Source: Gammaproteobacteria bacterium
Lineage (GTDB): Bacteria; Pseudomonadota; Gammaproteobacteria; Arenicellales; Poriferihabitantaceae
DNA length: 64,000 bases
Reading direction: 5' to 3'
Assembly: GCA_030432755.1 (NCBI GenBank)
Contig: JAUILZ010000005.1
Location: forward strand, 62,001-126,000
Translations under genes and position numbers: made by a program
The notes under the pieces: model-generated
Databases searched by the model: none
Seen by the model: the letters and a program-made list of their open reading frames with translations, nothing else
Told to the model about the DNA's origin: nothing
Part shown: positions 43,162 to 53,261 of the stretch, in pieces
Position numbering within the stretch: the first letter of the stretch is position 1
Layout: each line of letters begins with the position of its first letter

Positions 43162-44792
43162 CCCTTGCGGATCCAGCCCAGGCCGATGACCACCACGCCG
43201 GAGAGCCCCAACAACCAGCTCACCAGGGAGGCGTCCGCCGGCAAACCTGCGGGCGCCAGCACGAAGGCCAGCAGGATCAGGCCGAGGCCCGCCACCAGGC
43301 GCCGCGTCTTGCGCCCCGAGGCCTGGAATTCTGCGCGTAGCATCGCTATCTCGGCGTCACGGGTGCGGAATACGAGCTCGTCGTTCTTCAGGCGATAGAA
43401 CACCTGGTGCGCAAGGCCGGGCAGTTCGGGCGCCAGGGTGGCGAGGTTCGGCATTTCCCGGCGCAGGGCCTTGAGTGCCGCGCGTGGCCCGATCTGTTCG
43501 CTCATCCAGCGCTCGAGGAACGGCTTGGCGGTTTCCCACAGATCGAGATCGGCGTAGAGCTGGCGCCCGAGTCCCTCGATATTGAGCAGGGTCTTCTGCA
43601 ACAGCACGAGCTGCGGCTGCACCGGCATCTGGAAGCGGCGCGCGATGCGGAACAGGTCGATGAGCAGCCCGCCGAAGGAGATCTCGCTGATGGGGCGGGC
43701 GAAGATCGGCTCGCAAACGGTGCGGATGGCACCCTCGAACTCCTCCGCGCGGGTATCCGGCGGCACCCAGCCGGCGCGGATATGGGCGTCGGCCACCGCG
43801 CGATAGTCGCGGTTGAAAAAGCCCAGCAGGTTCTCCGCGAGGTAGCGCTTGTCCGCGTCGCCCAGGGTGCCCATGATGCCGAAGTCGATGGCGCGGTACT
43901 GGCCGCTCTCCGAGACAAAAATGTTGCCGGGATGCATGTCGGCGTGGAAGAAGCCGTCGCGGAAGGCCTGGGTGAAGAAGATCTCGACACCGTCATGGGC
44001 GAGCTTGCGAAGGTCGATGCCCGCTGCCTTGATCGCCTCGACGTCGCGCACCGGGATGCCGTAGATGCGCTCCATCACCATCACGTTGCGCCGGCAGTGG
44101 TCCCAGTACACCGCCGGCACGTGGATCAGGTCGGAGCCCTGGAAATTGATCTTGAGCTGGCTCGCATTGGCGGCCTCGCGCATCAGGTCGAGCTCGTCGT
44201 GGATCGTGCGGTCGTAGTCATCCACGATCTCCCGCGGCTTCAACCGCGGCGCCTCCGGCCAGTGGCGTTCCGCAAGGTCCGCCAGGGTGCGCAGCAGGTC
44301 GAGGTCGCGCTCGATCACAGTGGAAATGCCCGGCCGGATCACCTTGACCACCACCTCGCTGCCGTCGAGCAGGCGCGCGTAATGCACCTGGGCCACGGAT
44401 GCCGAGGCGGTGGACTCGGTCTCGAAATGGCTGAAGTGCTGTTCCAGGCTGTCACCGTAGGCCTGCTCGATGATCCGCCGCGCCTCGCTGCCGGGAAACG
44501 GCGGCACCTCGTCCTGCAGCTTGACCAGTTCGCGGTGGATGTCCTCCGGCACGAGGTCGGGTCGGGTGGACAGGAGCTGGCCGAACTTGATGAACACCGG
44601 GCCCAGTTCCTCCAGCGCCTGGCGCAGGCGCACGCCACGCGGCTCGTCATGATGGCTGCGCCAGCGCCGCGGCACCAACCGCAGCAACAGGGCCATGGGC
44701 CGACCGATATGCAGCGTCGTGGCGAATTCGTCCAGGTTGTGGCGCAGCAGGACGCGCGCGATCCGGTACAGGTGCCAGGCGTCCCCGAGCAT
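43158..44792 (-). CDS. ubiB: UbiB: ubiquinone biosynthesis ABC1/ADCK-type kinase-like ATPase
   Basis: 544 residues. The KxGQ motif (Lys69-Gln72 in FIKFGQLLSTRPDLVP), the Ala-rich nucleotide loop in TASASVAQVHYARL, the DMHPGNIFV catalytic loop and the AIDFGIMG metal motif are intact. Two C-terminal hydrophobic segments anchor it in the membrane. UbiB supports ubiquinone synthesis by mobilising lipid intermediates. It follows ubiJ by three bases, reproducing the conserved ubiE-ubiJ-ubiB order. Confidence 0.96.
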   Translation of the reverse strand: MLGDAWHLYRIARVLLRHNLDEFATTLHIGRPMALLLRLVPRRWRSHHDEPRGVRLRQALEELGPVFIKFGQLLSTRPDLVPEDIHRELVKLQDEVPPFPGSEARRIIEQAYGDSLEQHFSHFETESTASASVAQVHYARLLDGSEVVVKVIRPGISTVIERDLDLLRTLADLAERHWPEAPRLKPREIVDDYDRTIHDELDLMREAANASQLKINFQGSDLIHVPAVYWDHCRRNVMVMERIYGIPVRDVEAIKAAGIDLRKLAHDGVEIFFTQAFRDGFFHADMHPGNIFVSESGQYRAIDFGIMGTLGDADKRYLAENLLGFFNRDYRAVADAHIRAGWVPPDTRAEEFEGAIRTVCEPIFARPISEISFGGLLIDLFRIARRFQMPVQPQLVLLQKTLLNIEGLGRQLYADLDLWETAKPFLERWMSEQIGPRAALKALRREMPNLATLAPELPGLAHQVFYRLKNDELVFRTRDAEIAMLRAEFQASGRKTRRLVAGLGLILLAFVLAPAGLPADASLVSWLLGLSGVVVIGLGWIRKG

Positions 44793-44795
44793 GGT

Positions 44796-45431
44796 TCAGC
44801 CGTTGTTCCGTTTCGTATCCGCCGGGCGCGACAGCCGACCCAGTCGCGCCGCCAGCCGGTCGGTGTCCGCGCGCAGTTCGGAGACCGCCGCCTCGAGCCG
44901 GCGTAGCGCGGCGCCGCTCGCAAGCACGCGGCGCTCCTCGGTGAGATAGTCGGCGAGATTCTCCCGCGAAAGGTCGGCGCTTTCCCGTGCCCATCCGGTT
45001 GCCCCGCGTAGCGCGTTGCCAACCTTGCGCGCCGGCAGGTCGCCGACCGCGCGCGCAATCAGTTCCTCCCAGTCGAAGTCGAATCGCGCAAGCAGCCTTT
45101 GCAACGCCTGGCCCGCCTCGGCATCACCCGCGAGGGTGACCTGGCCGTCGGTCAGCGCGCCGCTTTCGCTTCCCCGGGTCGCCAGTCGGGCGAATGCGGA
45201 CAGCGAGCCCGACAGCGTGACCGCCGGCGCCACGTCGCTCTCCGGCGCGAGGGCGAAGCCATCCGGCTCCGGCACCAGGAACAGGGTCAGTGTCGGGGCG
45301 GTGATGTCGATCCGGTAGACCTTGCCGGCGAGCGCGCCGAACGCCGCCGCGGTGTCCGGATCCGTGGACAACGCCGCGCGGACCGCGCGGTTCAGCCAGT
45401 CGAACAGCAGCGTCCTGGCATCGGGATTCAC
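44796..45431 (-). CDS. ubiJ: UbiJ: ubiquinone biosynthesis accessory factor (SCP2 domain)
   Basis: 211 residues. The N-terminal SCP2-like lipid-binding domain ends around residue 110 ([27 protein letters not shown]), and the C-terminus is helical and charged ([23 protein letters not shown], coiled-coil). In E. coli UbiJ binds lipid intermediates in the Ubi metabolon together with UbiK. It overlaps the ubiE stop by four bases and precedes ubiB. Confidence 0.9.
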   Translation of the reverse strand: MNPDARTLLFDWLNRAVRAALSTDPDTAAAFGALAGKVYRIDITAPTLTLFLVPEPDGFALAPESDVAPAVTLSGSLSAFARLATRGSESGALTDGQVTLAGDAEAGQALQRLLARFDFDWEELIARAVGDLPARKVGNALRGATGWARESADLSRENLADYLTEERRVLASGAALRRLEAAVSELRADTDRLAARLGRLSRPADTKRNNG

Positions 45432-46177
45432 TGGCGGAAGCCGACGTGCAGGGCGACGATGCCGCCGCTCAGGTTGTTGACCCGCACGTGATCGAATCCC
45501 GCTTCCAGCATCATGGCACGCAGCGTCTCCTGGTCGGGATGCCGGCGAATGGATTCGACCAGGTAGCGATAGCTGTCCTCGTCTCCCGCAACCAGGCGGC
45601 CGATCCGGGGGATCACGTTGAAGGAATACGCGTCGTAGGCCTTCTCAAGCAGTGGGAGCATGGGGCGCGAGAATTCCAGCACCAGCAGCCGCCCGCCCGG
45701 TTTCAGCACCCGGCAGAGTTCCGCCAGCGCCTGTTCCTTGCGGGTCACGTTTCGTAGCCCGAAAGCGATGCAGGCACAGTGAAACGATGCATCGGGGAAG
45801 GACAGGTTCTCGGCGTCGGCAAGCGCGAAGGTCACCTGCCCCGCCAGCCCTGCGTCCACCAGCCGCGCGCGCCCCTGTTCGAGCATCGCGGCGTTGATAT
45901 CGGTCACGGTGACACGGCCACCGGGGCCCACCTGGCGGGCGAACAGGCGGCTCAGGTCACCGCTACCGGCGGCCACGTCGAGTACGCTGTCGCCGGGCCG
46001 GAGGCCGCTCTGTGAAGCAGCGAAGCGCTTCCACAGGCGATGCACGCCGAGTGACATGAAATCGTTCATCAGGTCGTAGCGACCCGCCACCGAGCGGAAC
46101 ACGTCGCCCACCAGGCCCGCCTTGGCGTCGGCATCCACCTCGCGGAAGCCGAAATGGGTCTTTTCGCCCGTGCTCAT
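45428..46177 (-). CDS. ubiE: UbiE: C-methyltransferase of ubiquinone/menaquinone synthesis
   Basis: 249 residues. [38 protein letters not shown] is the UbiE signature block (cited in part), then SAM motif [27 protein letters not shown] and [17 protein letters not shown]. It methylates the demethylated quinone ring. First gene of the ubiE-ubiJ-ubiB-ClC-gcdH series, preceded by the DUF971 gene 31 bases upstream. Confidence 0.96.
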   Translation of the reverse strand: MSTGEKTHFGFREVDADAKAGLVGDVFRSVAGRYDLMNDFMSLGVHRLWKRFAASQSGLRPGDSVLDVAAGSGDLSRLFARQVGPGGRVTVTDINAAMLEQGRARLVDAGLAGQVTFALADAENLSFPDASFHCACIAFGLRNVTRKEQALAELCRVLKPGGRLLVLEFSRPMLPLLEKAYDAYSFNVIPRIGRLVAGDEDSYRYLVESIRRHPDQETLRAMMLEAGFDHVRVNNLSGGIVALHVGFRQ

Positions 46178-46208
46178 CGCCGCCGTAACCGGATGGAACC
46201 TGGTGCGC

Positions 46209-46574
46209 TCAGGCGTCCAGCTTGCGCTGGTGGCCCGCCTCGGCGAGGCGCTCGAGATAGCGCGCCCAGTTCTGCTCCTGGTTCACGCCCAGTGTGTAGA
46301 GCGTTTCCCAGGAAAAGATGCCGCTGTCGTGGCCGTCGTCGAAACGCGGCTTGATGGCGTAATTGCCCACTGGCTCGATGGCGTCGATGTTGACGTTCTC
46401 CTTGCCAAGCTGGAGGGTTTCCTGGCCCGGACCGTGGCCCTGCACCTCCGCGGAAGGCGAGAACACCCGCAGGTATTCACAGCTCATATCGAAGGATTTT
46501 CCGTCATCGAAAGCCACCGTGAGCGTCCGGGTACGGCGGTTGAGATTGATCTCGGTGGGAATGGGCTTGCTCAT
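46209..46574 (-). CDS. DUF971 (gamma-butyrobetaine hydroxylase N-terminal-like) protein
   Basis: 121 residues with [76 protein letters not shown]. This is a stand-alone DUF971 domain, often encoded just before ubiE in gammaproteobacteria, and possibly an iron-sulfur or metal assembly factor. Function unproven. About 94 bases separate it from the hemB stop. Confidence 0.88.
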   Translation of the reverse strand: MSKPIPTEINLNRRTRTLTVAFDDGKSFDMSCEYLRVFSPSAEVQGHGPGQETLQLGKENVNIDAIEPVGNYAIKPRFDDGHDSGIFSWETLYTLGVNQEQNWARYLERLAEAGHQRKLDA

Positions 46575-46667
46575 GGCACTGCCGGAACGGGAGACGGGCG
46601 TATTGTACCCGCCGCTGTCGGTGGCGCGGGAGTTTCCCCGGGTCGGCCCGGCCTGGCGAGGCCCGGT

Positions 46668-47687
<1,020 letters not shown>

Positions 47688-49046
47688 TCAGGACTTGCGC
47701 GTTGACTTCTTCTTCGCGCCGGTTTTCTTCGCCGTCGTCTTTTTCGCGGTAGCCTTCCTGGCCGACGACTTCTTCGCGGTTACTTTTTTCGACGTCGTCT
47801 TTTTCGAAGTCGTCTTTTTCGAAGTCGTCTTTTTTGACGTGGTCTTTCTTGACGAGGTCTTTTTCGCAGTGGTTTTCTTCGCGGCCGCTTTTTTTGCGGT
47901 GGTTTTCTTCGCAGACGTTTTCTTCGCCGACGCTTTCTTCGCAGCCACCTTTTTCGCGGTGGACTTGTTCACGTTGGATTTTTTCGCCGCGGTCTTCTTC
48001 GCGGTCGTTTTTTTCGCCGCTACCTTTTTTGCGGCGGACTTCTTCGCGCTGGTCTTCTTTGCCGTGGTCTTTTTCGCTGCGGGCTTGATTGCAGTCGATT
48101 TCTTTGCAGCGGTCTTCTTTGCCGTGGCCTTCTTTGCCGTGGTCTTCTTCGCCGTCGTCTTTTTTGGCGCAGGCTGCTTCGTGGCCGACTTCTTCGCCGC
48201 GGCCTTTTGCGCGGTGGTTTTCCTTGCCGCCACTTTCTTTGCTGTTGTTTTCTTCGCCGGCGTTTTCTTCTTCGCCGTGGCGGCTCCATTGCCCGCTGAT
48301 GCGGGTATCCGGTTGATCTTCCCACCGGCAATGACGGTGCTGTCGCCGTCGCCGTTGGAGTCCGCAGCGGAAAACACCGCCTCGATCTCCAGCGGCCGGA
48401 TTTCAAGGTCCACGATCGCGCAAATCTTGTCGTGGATCTCTTCCACCGTGCCCGCCGCCGCCACGGTGCGCAGCTTGTGCTGGGCGCGGAAATAGGTGAT
48501 CAGCGGCAGTGTCTTCTCCTTGTACACCGCCACCCTCGCGGCCACTGCTTTCGGATTGTCGTCCTTGCGCGTGCCCAGGGGTGAGCCGCACTTGTCGCAG
48601 GTATCCGCGGTGGCAGGAGGAGAGAAATACTTGTTGTAGATCTCGCCGCAGCCGGTGCAGGTCTGGCGGCCGATGTTGCGCTTGGTCAGCAGGTCCTCGC
48701 CCATCTCGGTGTAGATCGCGATCTGCAGCGGGCGGCCCATCATGCCGAGGAGGTTGTCCAGGGTCTGGGACTGGGGGATGTTGCGCGGATAGCCGTCGAT
48801 CACGAAACCACGCTTGGTGTCCTTGCGCTGGAGTCGTTCCTCCAGCAGCACGCGGACCACCTCGTCGGACACCAGGTGTCCCTCGTCGATGGCGCGGCGA
48901 TCCTCTTCAGACAACAGCTTGCCGTCGCGCGCTTCCTCGCGCAACAGGTCGCCTGTGGAGATATGGGGTACCCGGTAACGCTCTGCCAGCAGTTTTGCCT
49001 GGGTGCCTTTGCCGGATCCAGAAACGCCGATCAATGCGATACGCAT
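47688..49046 (-). CDS. adk: Adenylate kinase fused to a histone-H1-like Lys/Ala tail
   Basis: 452 residues, against about 215-220 for ordinary enzymes. Residues 1-215 are a complete long-form adenylate kinase: P-loop GVSGSGKGT (7-15), [18 protein letters not shown], and a zinc-type lid with Cys130, Cys133, Cys150 and Cys153. After a linker with [13 protein letters not shown], residues 257-452 consist of [10 protein letters not shown]-like pentads (Lys, Ala, Thr, Ser) resembling histone H1 or AlgP/Hc1 tails, encoded at 47691-48278 on a 15-base period. The frame is uninterrupted, so the fusion seems real. The tail should bind nucleic acid or polyanions; its purpose is unknown. The start matches family convention. 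Confidence 0.9.
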   Translation of the reverse strand: MRIALIGVSGSGKGTQAKLLAERYRVPHISTGDLLREEARDGKLLSEEDRRAIDEGHLVSDEVVRVLLEERLQRKDTKRGFVIDGYPRNIPQSQTLDNLLGMMGRPLQIAIYTEMGEDLLTKRNIGRQTCTGCGEIYNKYFSPPATADTCDKCGSPLGTRKDDNPKAVAARVAVYKEKTLPLITYFRAQHKLRTVAAAGTVEEIHDKICAIVDLEIRPLEIEAVFSAADSNGDGDSTVIAGGKINRIPASAGNGAATAKKKTPAKKTTAKKVAARKTTAQKAAAKKSATKQPAPKKTTAKKTTAKKATAKKTAAKKSTAIKPAAKKTTAKKTSAKKSAAKKVAAKKTTAKKTAAKKSNVNKSTAKKVAAKKASAKKTSAKKTTAKKAAAKKTTAKKTSSRKTTSKKTTSKKTTSKKTTSKKVTAKKSSARKATAKKTTAKKTGAKKKSTRKS

Positions 49047-49192
49047 GGAATTGTCTCTTACACCTGAGGGGGAGCTTTGGGGGCCGGAGACTACTCGTTG
49101 TCCGGCATTCCGTCAACACTCGTCACCGATCCCCCGGGAAGCCAGAGGACACCCGGTGGGCAAGCTCTAACTAACTGAATTCACTGATAGTT

Positions 49193-50011
49193 TCAGGTGG
49201 ATAGACCTTCCGCGGCAACGCACCAGTCGAACTCCGGGTCACCGCTGGCGAGGAACCAGGGATTGAGAATGTCCGCCTTGTTGTAGCGCAGCGGGGTGCC
49301 ATCGAGTCGGGTCACGCTGCCTCCCGCGGCCTCCAGGACACAGTGCGCCGCGGCGGTATCCCACTCCGATGTGGGACCGAGTCGCGGGTAGATATCAGCG
49401 CGGCCCTCGGCCACCAGGCAGATCTTGAGCGAGCTGCCCATACTGGCGACGGTTACCGGCGCGTACATGCGTTCGAGGTTGTCCCGGTAGTGCTGCACCG
49501 CTTCCCCGGCATGGGAGCGGCTCGCCACCATGACAATCTCATCCGCGGGCAACTTGCGCACGTGTATAGACTCGGCGTCTTTGCCCGCGGCGCGGCGGAA
49601 GGCGCCGTCTGCCAGGGTGGCGAAGTGGCTTACTCCCGTGACCGGCGTATGCACCACGCCAAGCACCGCCTCGCCCTCGACGACGAGGGCGATATTGACG
49701 GTGAACTCGCCATTGCGGCGGACGAATTCCTTGGTACCGTCCAGCGGGTCCACCAGCCAGAATCGCGTCCACTCGCGGCGCGCCGCGAATGCGGACGAAC
49801 CGGATTCCTCGGAGAGCAGCGGTATGTCCGGTGTCAGTTCCGCGAGCCTTCCTGCAATTCGCGCGTGGGCACGGCGGTCCGCAAGGGTGAGCGGTGATCC
49901 GTCGCCCTTGGTCTCCACTTCAAAATCCTCGCGGTTGTAAACGTCGAGGATTTCCTCGCCGGCGGCGATGGCGATATCGACCACCGCGTCCATGGATGGC
50001 AGTCCCGTCAT
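49193..50011 (-). CDS. cysQ: CysQ: 3'(2'),5'-bisphosphate nucleotidase
   Basis: 272 residues from ATG 50011. Inositol-monophosphatase-fold motifs: LLSEESG (metal Glu), WLVDPLDGTKEF with Asp88, and SEWDTAAAHCVLEAAGG. It removes the 3'-phosphate from PAP formed in sulfate assimilation. The ATG overlaps the nudE stop (ATGA 50008-50011), the same pairing seen in other gammaproteobacteria. The 146 bases between its stop and the adk start hold nothing recognisable. Confidence 0.92.
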   Translation of the reverse strand: MTGLPSMDAVVDIAIAAGEEILDVYNREDFEVETKGDGSPLTLADRRAHARIAGRLAELTPDIPLLSEESGSSAFAARREWTRFWLVDPLDGTKEFVRRNGEFTVNIALVVEGEAVLGVVHTPVTGVSHFATLADGAFRRAAGKDAESIHVRKLPADEIVMVASRSHAGEAVQHYRDNLERMYAPVTVASMGSSLKICLVAEGRADIYPRLGPTSEWDTAAAHCVLEAAGGSVTRLDGTPLRYNKADILNPWFLASGDPEFDWCVAAEGLST

Positions 50012-50562
50012 CGGGCGGCATTCCCCGCCACGTAGCGCTGCCGCAGGATGTTCAGCAGCACCAGGAAACGCGCGTCGCTCACCTCGGGATGGTCCTGGAG
50101 CGCATCGATCCTCGCCAGCGGCCAGCGCACCTGTTCCAGCACCTCGATCTCGTCGCCCGTGTCGAGCTGGCGTGGCTGCAGGTCGGTGGCAACATACAAC
50201 CAGGTCACGAAGTCGCTGTAGCCAGGGCTCGTGGTGACGCTGCGCAGGGCCTCGAGCCTGCCCGGCGCGTAGCCGATCTCCTCCGCGAGTTCGCGCGCGG
50301 CAGTGTCCTCCGGCAATTCCCCGGGGTCGACCTTGCCCTTGACGAAGCCGAGCTCGTAGCGATCCAGCCCGGCGGCGTATTCCCGCACGAGCACCATCTC
50401 GTCGCCATCCACCGCGGCCACCATGACGACGCCGTCGCCCTGGTTGCGCAGGCATTCAAAGGTCGCCTGCTGGCCACCGTCGAAGCCCATCTCCAGGGCC
50501 TCGATCCGGAACAGCCTTGATTGGGCAAGAATTGAAGTTGATAGAATCCGGGGTTTGGACAT
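50008..50562 (-). CDS. nudE: NudE: ADP-compounds Nudix hydrolase
   Basis: 184 residues from ATG 50562. The Nudix box reads GKVDPGELPEDTAARELAEEIGY with all catalytic Glu residues (shown as the GKVDPGE..RELAEEIGY pattern), followed by the NudE-like TTSPGYSDFVTWLYVA. It hydrolyses ADP-ribose, Ap3A and NADH-type compounds. Divergent from yrfG with 78 bases between, the same nudE/yrfG arrangement as in E. coli. Confidence 0.9.
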   Translation of the reverse strand: MSKPRILSTSILAQSRLFRIEALEMGFDGGQQATFECLRNQGDGVVMVAAVDGDEMVLVREYAAGLDRYELGFVKGKVDPGELPEDTAARELAEEIGYAPGRLEALRSVTTSPGYSDFVTWLYVATDLQPRQLDTGDEIEVLEQVRWPLARIDALQDHPEVSDARFLVLLNILRQRYVAGNAAR

Positions 50563-50640
50563 TGCGGGCGGGGCGCGAAGCGAGGGCGGATTGTAACCCG
50601 AAGCGACGGGCCACCTTCCCCATGCACCGTCCCGCCACCC

Positions 50641-51345
50641 ATGACCGCATCCCATCCAGAGTCCGACCTGTTTTCATCGCCTGATCCGGTACCCGACTGG
50701 ACGCGGATCGATACCGTGCTGCTTGACATGGACGGCACCCTGCTGGACCTGCATTTCGACAATCACTTCTGGCTCAGGCATGTTCCGCGACGCTATGCCG
50801 AGGAGAACAGCCTGTCCGTCGCTGATGCCGAGGCGCGCATCCTGCCGCATATGCGCGAGATCCGCGGCACACTCGACTGGTACAGCATTCATTACTGGAG
50901 CGACTATCTCGGCCTCGACATCCCGGCGCTGAAGCTCGAGGTCGCCCACCTGATCCGGCTCAGGCCCTGGGTGCGCGAGTTCCTCCAGTGGCTGAGGGAA
51001 CAGGGCAAGAAGACGGTACTCGCCACCAATGCGCATCCCGACACGGTGGAGATCAAGTTCTCCCGGGTGGCGCTCGGGTCCTGCTTCGACCAGATCGTCT
51101 GCTCCCATGATCTCGGCGCGCCCAAGGAAACGGTCGAATTCTGGGAAGCCCTGTCAGGACAGTTGGCATTCGACCCGGAGAGAAGCCTGCTGGTGGACGA
51201 CAACGACAGCGTGCTCGACGCGGCCGCTGATTTCGGCATCCGCTGGCTGTGGTCGGTATCCCGCCCCGACCTGAAGGCGCCGCCGCGGGCGCCCGGGCGC
51301 TATCCCGCGGTGGATCGTTACCAGGACCTGGTGGGGCGCGGCTGA
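50641..51345 (+). CDS. yrfG: YrfG: GMP/IMP nucleotidase (HAD superfamily)
   Basis: 234 residues. HAD motif I is LLDMDGTLLDLHFDN, motif II ATNAHPDTVEIKF, motif IV LLVDDNDSVLDAA. The cap region matches YrfG (FWLRHVPRRYAEEN). It dephosphorylates purine 5'-monophosphates. Six bases separate it from zapE, so they are co-transcribed. Confidence 0.9.
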   Translation: MTASHPESDLFSSPDPVPDWTRIDTVLLDMDGTLLDLHFDNHFWLRHVPRRYAEENSLSVADAEARILPHMREIRGTLDWYSIHYWSDYLGLDIPALKLEVAHLIRLRPWVREFLQWLREQGKKTVLATNAHPDTVEIKFSRVALGSCFDQIVCSHDLGAPKETVEFWEALSGQLAFDPERSLLVDDNDSVLDAAADFGIRWLWSVSRPDLKAPPRAPGRYPAVDRYQDLVGRG

Positions 51346-51351
51346 CGACCC

Positions 51352-52428
51352 ATGGCAACGCCTTCCGGCCTCTACCGCCAGGACGTCGACCAGTGCCTGA
51401 TCAAGTCCGATCCGGCCCAGCTCGAGGCGCTCGTCCACCTCGACGGACTGCACGCCGACATCGTCGAGCTGCTTGCATTGCCCTGGTACCGCCGCTGGCA
51501 GAGACAGCGCACGCCGCGCGGAATCTACCTCCGCGGCGGCGTCGGCACCGGCAAGACCATGGTGATGGATTTCTTCCACCGCGCGTTGCCGGACGGCGTC
51601 GCCTGGCGCATCCACTTCCACCGCTTCATGCAATGGGTGCACGAGCGCCGCACCGCCATCGGCGACCAGCGTAACCCGCTGGAACTCATCGCCACCGAGT
51701 TGTCGGAGCGGCACCGCGTGCTCTGCCTGGACGAGTTCGCGGTCACCGACATCGCCGACGCCATGATCCTGAACGGCCTGCTGAAATCCCTGTTCACGGA
51801 AAATTTCATTCTCGTCACCACGTCCAACGTGGCGGTGGCGGACCTGTACCGGGGCGGCCTGCAGCGTGACCGTTTTCTGCCCGCCATCGCGCTTCTCGAA
51901 GAACACACGCAGGAACTCCTGGTGGACAGCGGTAACGACTACCGCATGGCTTACCTCAAGCAGGACTCCATCTACCACACGCCTCTCGGCCCCGCGGCGG
52001 AAGCGGAAATCGCCGAGGCGTTTCGCCGGCTCGCGGGCCTGCACGAGCCCAGCAAGTCGGTGATCACGCTCGCCGGGCGCGAGGTGCCGGTGGTGGCCAC
52101 CGGGTCCGGGGTGGTGTGGTTCGAGTTCGCCGCGCTCTGCGAAGGCAACCGCTCGCGCTTCGACTACATCGAGATCGCACGCCGCTTCCATACCGTCATC
52201 CTCGCCAACGTGCCGGTGCTGGGAGACGACCGGAACGATCCCGCGCGCCGATTCATCGAGCTGATCGACGAACTCTATGACCGCGGCGTCAACCTCATTC
52301 TCTCGGCCGCCGTCGCGCCCGCCGACATCTACACCGGCAAACACCTGGCCGAACCCTTCCAGCGCACGGTGAGCCGACTCACCGAGATGTCGTCGGCGGA
52401 ATATCTCGGGCGCCCGCACCTGTCCTGA
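51352..52428 (+). CDS. zapE: ZapE: AFG1-like cell-division ATPase
   Basis: 358 residues. Walker A GVGTGKTMVMDFFH, Walker B LCLDEFAVTDIADAMIL, sensor TSNVAVADLY, and the C-terminal GKHLAEPFQRTVSRLTEMSS of the family. ZapE is an FtsZ-interacting ATPase active in constriction. Immediately behind its stop there is a strong stem-loop (52438-52470). Confidence 0.93.
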   Translation: MATPSGLYRQDVDQCLIKSDPAQLEALVHLDGLHADIVELLALPWYRRWQRQRTPRGIYLRGGVGTGKTMVMDFFHRALPDGVAWRIHFHRFMQWVHERRTAIGDQRNPLELIATELSERHRVLCLDEFAVTDIADAMILNGLLKSLFTENFILVTTSNVAVADLYRGGLQRDRFLPAIALLEEHTQELLVDSGNDYRMAYLKQDSIYHTPLGPAAEAEIAEAFRRLAGLHEPSKSVITLAGREVPVVATGSGVVWFEFAALCEGNRSRFDYIEIARRFHTVILANVPVLGDDRNDPARRFIELIDELYDRGVNLILSAAVAPADIYTGKHLAEPFQRTVSRLTEMSSAEYLGRPHLS

Positions 52429-52437
52429 GCCCGTTAG

Positions 52438-52470
52438 CCCGAATATTTCGGCTGGTGAAATATCCGGGCC
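52438..52470 (+). terminator. Long stem-loop after zapE
   Basis: GCCCGAATATTTC (52438-52450), a GGCTGGT loop, and GAAATATCCGGGC (52458-52470) pair over 13 positions with one A/C mismatch. There is no T-run, so it may be a transcript-protecting 3' end or a factor-assisted terminator for yrfG-zapE. The 151 bases between it and the next gene contain nothing else I can name. Confidence 0.55.
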
Positions 52471-52621
52471 AGGGATTTCAGTCCGGAATGTGCGCGGGCG
52501 CACTTTCCCCGCAATGAGTCGCTGCTAGAGTGCACTTGTCCGGCTGCCAGGATGGCGACCGGAAGAACCGGGAACGGGACTGTCCCGACCCACCCAGGCA
52601 ACCAAGGAAAAGGAGATTCAC

Positions 52622-53005
52622 ATGCCAAGCAAACAACTTTCGACGTACCCGTATTTCAGCGTCCTCTGGCGCCTCGTCGCGGCCTGCTGCCTGATGCTGG
52701 CGCTGACCGGCAATGCGCACGCGGAAAAGATCAACCTCAACACCGCGGATGCGGACACGCTCACCTACATTCCGGGCATCGGCCCGGCAAAGGCCCGTGA
52801 GATCGTCTCCACGCGCGAAGCCATCGGCGACTTCCAGTCCATGGAGGACCTGTTGTCGGTGAAAGGCATTGGCGAGAAAACGCTCGAGGTGATCCGCCAG
52901 CACGGCGAACTGGACGGCGGGGTCTCCACGCTCACGGAAGAGATGCGCAGCAACCCGCCAAGGCGGGCGGCGAGCACGCAGACAAGCGACGCGCCCAGCG
53001 GCTGA
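52622..53005 (+). CDS. Exported ComEA-like helix-hairpin-helix protein
   Basis: 127 residues. Signal peptide (VLWRLVAACCLMLALTGNAHA), then the ComEA HhH repeat: INLNTADADTLTYIPGIGPAKAREIV and FQSMEDLLSVKGIGEKTLEVI, both turns with GIG. A low-complexity tail follows. Such short ComEA homologues bind DNA non-specifically in the periplasm and take part in natural transformation, though many are of unproven role. AAGGAG precedes the ATG. Confidence 0.9.
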   Translation: MPSKQLSTYPYFSVLWRLVAACCLMLALTGNAHAEKINLNTADADTLTYIPGIGPAKAREIVSTREAIGDFQSMEDLLSVKGIGEKTLEVIRQHGELDGGVSTLTEEMRSNPPRRAASTQTSDAPSG

Positions 53006-53023
53006 ATTGCACCACCCTCATTC

Positions 53024-53047
53024 AGGGCCCTCCCCCAGGGCCCTTTT
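53024..53047 (+). terminator. Rho-independent terminator of the ComEA-like gene
   Basis: AGGGCCCT, four intervening bases CCCC and AGGGCCCT form an 8-bp GC-rich stem, followed by a run of T (53043-53050). It sits 19 bases after the stop codon and separates this gene from the convergent metA. Confidence 0.85.
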
Positions 53048-53099
53048 TTTATGCCTGTCCAAAGCGACCTGCGGAAGGCCAGGACGGTATTCCGCGACA

Positions 53100-53195
53100 T
53101 CTGGCAGATCGAAATCCCAGCGAAGGCTGGGATCCAGTTTTTCACGCATGCACGCTCCTTGACATGGACGCCAGCCTTCGCTGGCGTTTCGAGAT
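53100..53195 (-). repeat. Two-hairpin intergenic repeat, copy C (inverted)
   Basis: Read on the minus strand, this has the same order as copy A: hairpin ACGCCAGC-GAAG-GCTGGCGT (53168-53187) and then ATCCCAGC-CTTC-GCTGGGAT (53114-53133), with matching CCATG and ATTTCGA borders. Both stems are perfect, so copy C is the best preserved together with A. It lies between the terminator and the 3' end of metA. Confidence 0.87.
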
Positions 53196-53261
53196 AAATC
53201 GCTCTGAGGCAGACTGGAACCGGGAATATCCTCCGGTAGACAACCTGTTGGAATTGCACGA

